64,000 nt of DNA from Seriola aureovittata (taxonomy: Eukaryota; Chordata; Actinopteri; Carangiformes; Carangidae). The stretch's first letter is position 1. The number at the start of each line of letters is the position of its first letter. Position numbers and translations under genes: made by a program. The stretch spans positions 20,851,001 to 20,915,000 of the forward strand of contig NC_079376.1 of the NCBI RefSeq assembly GCF_021018895.1. The letters are read 5' to 3'. The notes below the pieces were generated by a model, which worked only from the letters and a program-made list of their open reading frames with translations, did no database searches and was not told the origin of the DNA. Positions 63,298-64,000 of this stretch are shown in pieces.

Positions 63298-64000
63298 TCA
63301 CAGGTTTTTCTCTGCCGGGGCGACCTCTAGGAAGAGCTGCAGGAACACTGTTAACTTGGTCAAAAGGCTGGGGCAGAGCTTGTAATGGATGAAGGGTATG
63401 TAGATTATGATTCCACTGAAGATAAATAAAGTCACATAGAGGTATTCAATCTGAGGATTGTCTATGATCGGTGCCAGCACGAGGAATATTGCTGCAATGA
63501 GGACCAGGATGGGGAGTATAATGGGAACCTGTGGAGAGAGGAAGAGACAAGCATGACAGCAGGCTGTGAGTCTCATGCAGTGTTAAAAAAAGAGAGAAAT
63601 GTGTGTGACACTGACCCTGTATGGCCTGGGGAGTTCTGGCTTCTTGATCTTCAGATAGAGGAGTCCAGACAGGGTGATGGCGTAGAAAAACCAGGCGGTG
63701 AAACTGACAACAGCAGTAAAGATAAATGTCAGACAAAACACAAACAGACTGTTTCTTTTCCTAAAGTAACGAAGAAGAGACCCAGACCCGGCCTTCACCT
63801 GAAGAAGTTGACGATACTCTGGAAGTCTCCAGGGATCAGCACCACCAGAGACACAATGGTGGTGAAGATCAGCGCTGGCGATGGAGTCAGTCTGCGGACG
63901 TGAGCCATGGACAGAATATCTGGCTATGGAACAAACAAACAAACAAACAAACAAACAAACAAACAAACAAACAAACAAACAAACAAACAAACAAACAAAC
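63298..64000 (-). CDS. slc7a9-like: SLC7-family amino-acid transporter light chain, SLC7A9-like (3' part)
   Basis: Three terminal exons are in the window: 63923-63799, 63703-63616 and 63528-63298 (stop TGA at 63300-63298), encoding the last 147 or so residues in one frame. The gene continues beyond the right edge. Visible: PDILSMAHVRRLTPSPAL, then four hydrophobic segments corresponding to transmembrane helices 9-12 (for example TAWFFYAITLSGLLYL and IILPILVLIAAIFLVLAP), the KPELPRPYRV loop and the tail FLEVAPAEKNL. In b(0,+)AT (SLC7A9) the matching tail is MEVVPPEE; VAPAE is a variant of it. Light chains of this type pair with a heavy chain (SLC3A1) to exchange cystine and dibasic for neutral amino acids at apical membranes. 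Other SLC7 light chains (A7, A8, A13) are less likely but not excluded. Confidence 0.8.
63931..64000. repeat. (AAAC)n tetranucleotide repeat at the window edge
   Basis: At least 17 perfect AAAC units run off the right end. It is in an intron of the SLC7 gene, starting 8 nt upstream of an acceptor. On the sense strand it is a (GTTT)n tract in the polypyrimidine position. Confidence 0.95.

Overview
This window is vertebrate nuclear DNA, almost certainly from a percomorph-type teleost. The evidence is multi-exon genes with GT-AG introns, long CA/TG microsatellites, fish-type Tc1 and foldback elements, a tRNA-derived SINE, and proteins that align closely with vertebrate families. Every gene model below was built by hand from splice sites and frame. 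Family assignments rest on recalled sequence similarity, not on a database search.

Layout: (1) 1-2.3 kb, the 5' end of a minus-strand gene whose first coding exon is only the ATG; this architecture plus the neighbouring nrde2 suggests calmodulin 1. (2) 8.5-17.3 kb, a complete minus-strand nrde2 in 19 coding exons (1200 aa). (3) 19.2-23.0 kb, a plus-strand beta-tubulin gene (445 aa) with seven coding exons instead of the usual four. (4) 29.6-55.8 kb, a complete minus-strand zmym4-type gene (29 coding exons, 1549 aa, ten MYM/FCS-like fingers). Its last intron holds an opposite-strand coiled-coil gene (31.5-32.3 kb). One large internal intron holds an open, symmetric exon encoding a piggyBac-transposase-like C-terminal cysteine domain. 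(5) 57.7-61.7 kb, a complete plus-strand adprs (ADPRHL2/ARH3, six exons, 381 aa), head to head with zmym4. (6) 63.3 kb to the right edge, the last three exons of a minus-strand SLC7 light-chain amino-acid transporter closest to SLC7A9.

The genes do not form one pathway: they cover nuclear RNA surveillance, the cytoskeleton, a zinc-finger chromatin-type protein, ADP-ribose removal and amino-acid transport. No operon-like or defence system is present. The most unusual features are gene-architecture events: the piggyBac cysteine-domain exon inside zmym4, the nested antisense gene, extra introns in the tubulin gene, a GC-AG intron, and complementary dinucleotide arrays flanking an nrde2 exon. Intergenic and intronic DNA is rich in small inverted-repeat transposon remnants.
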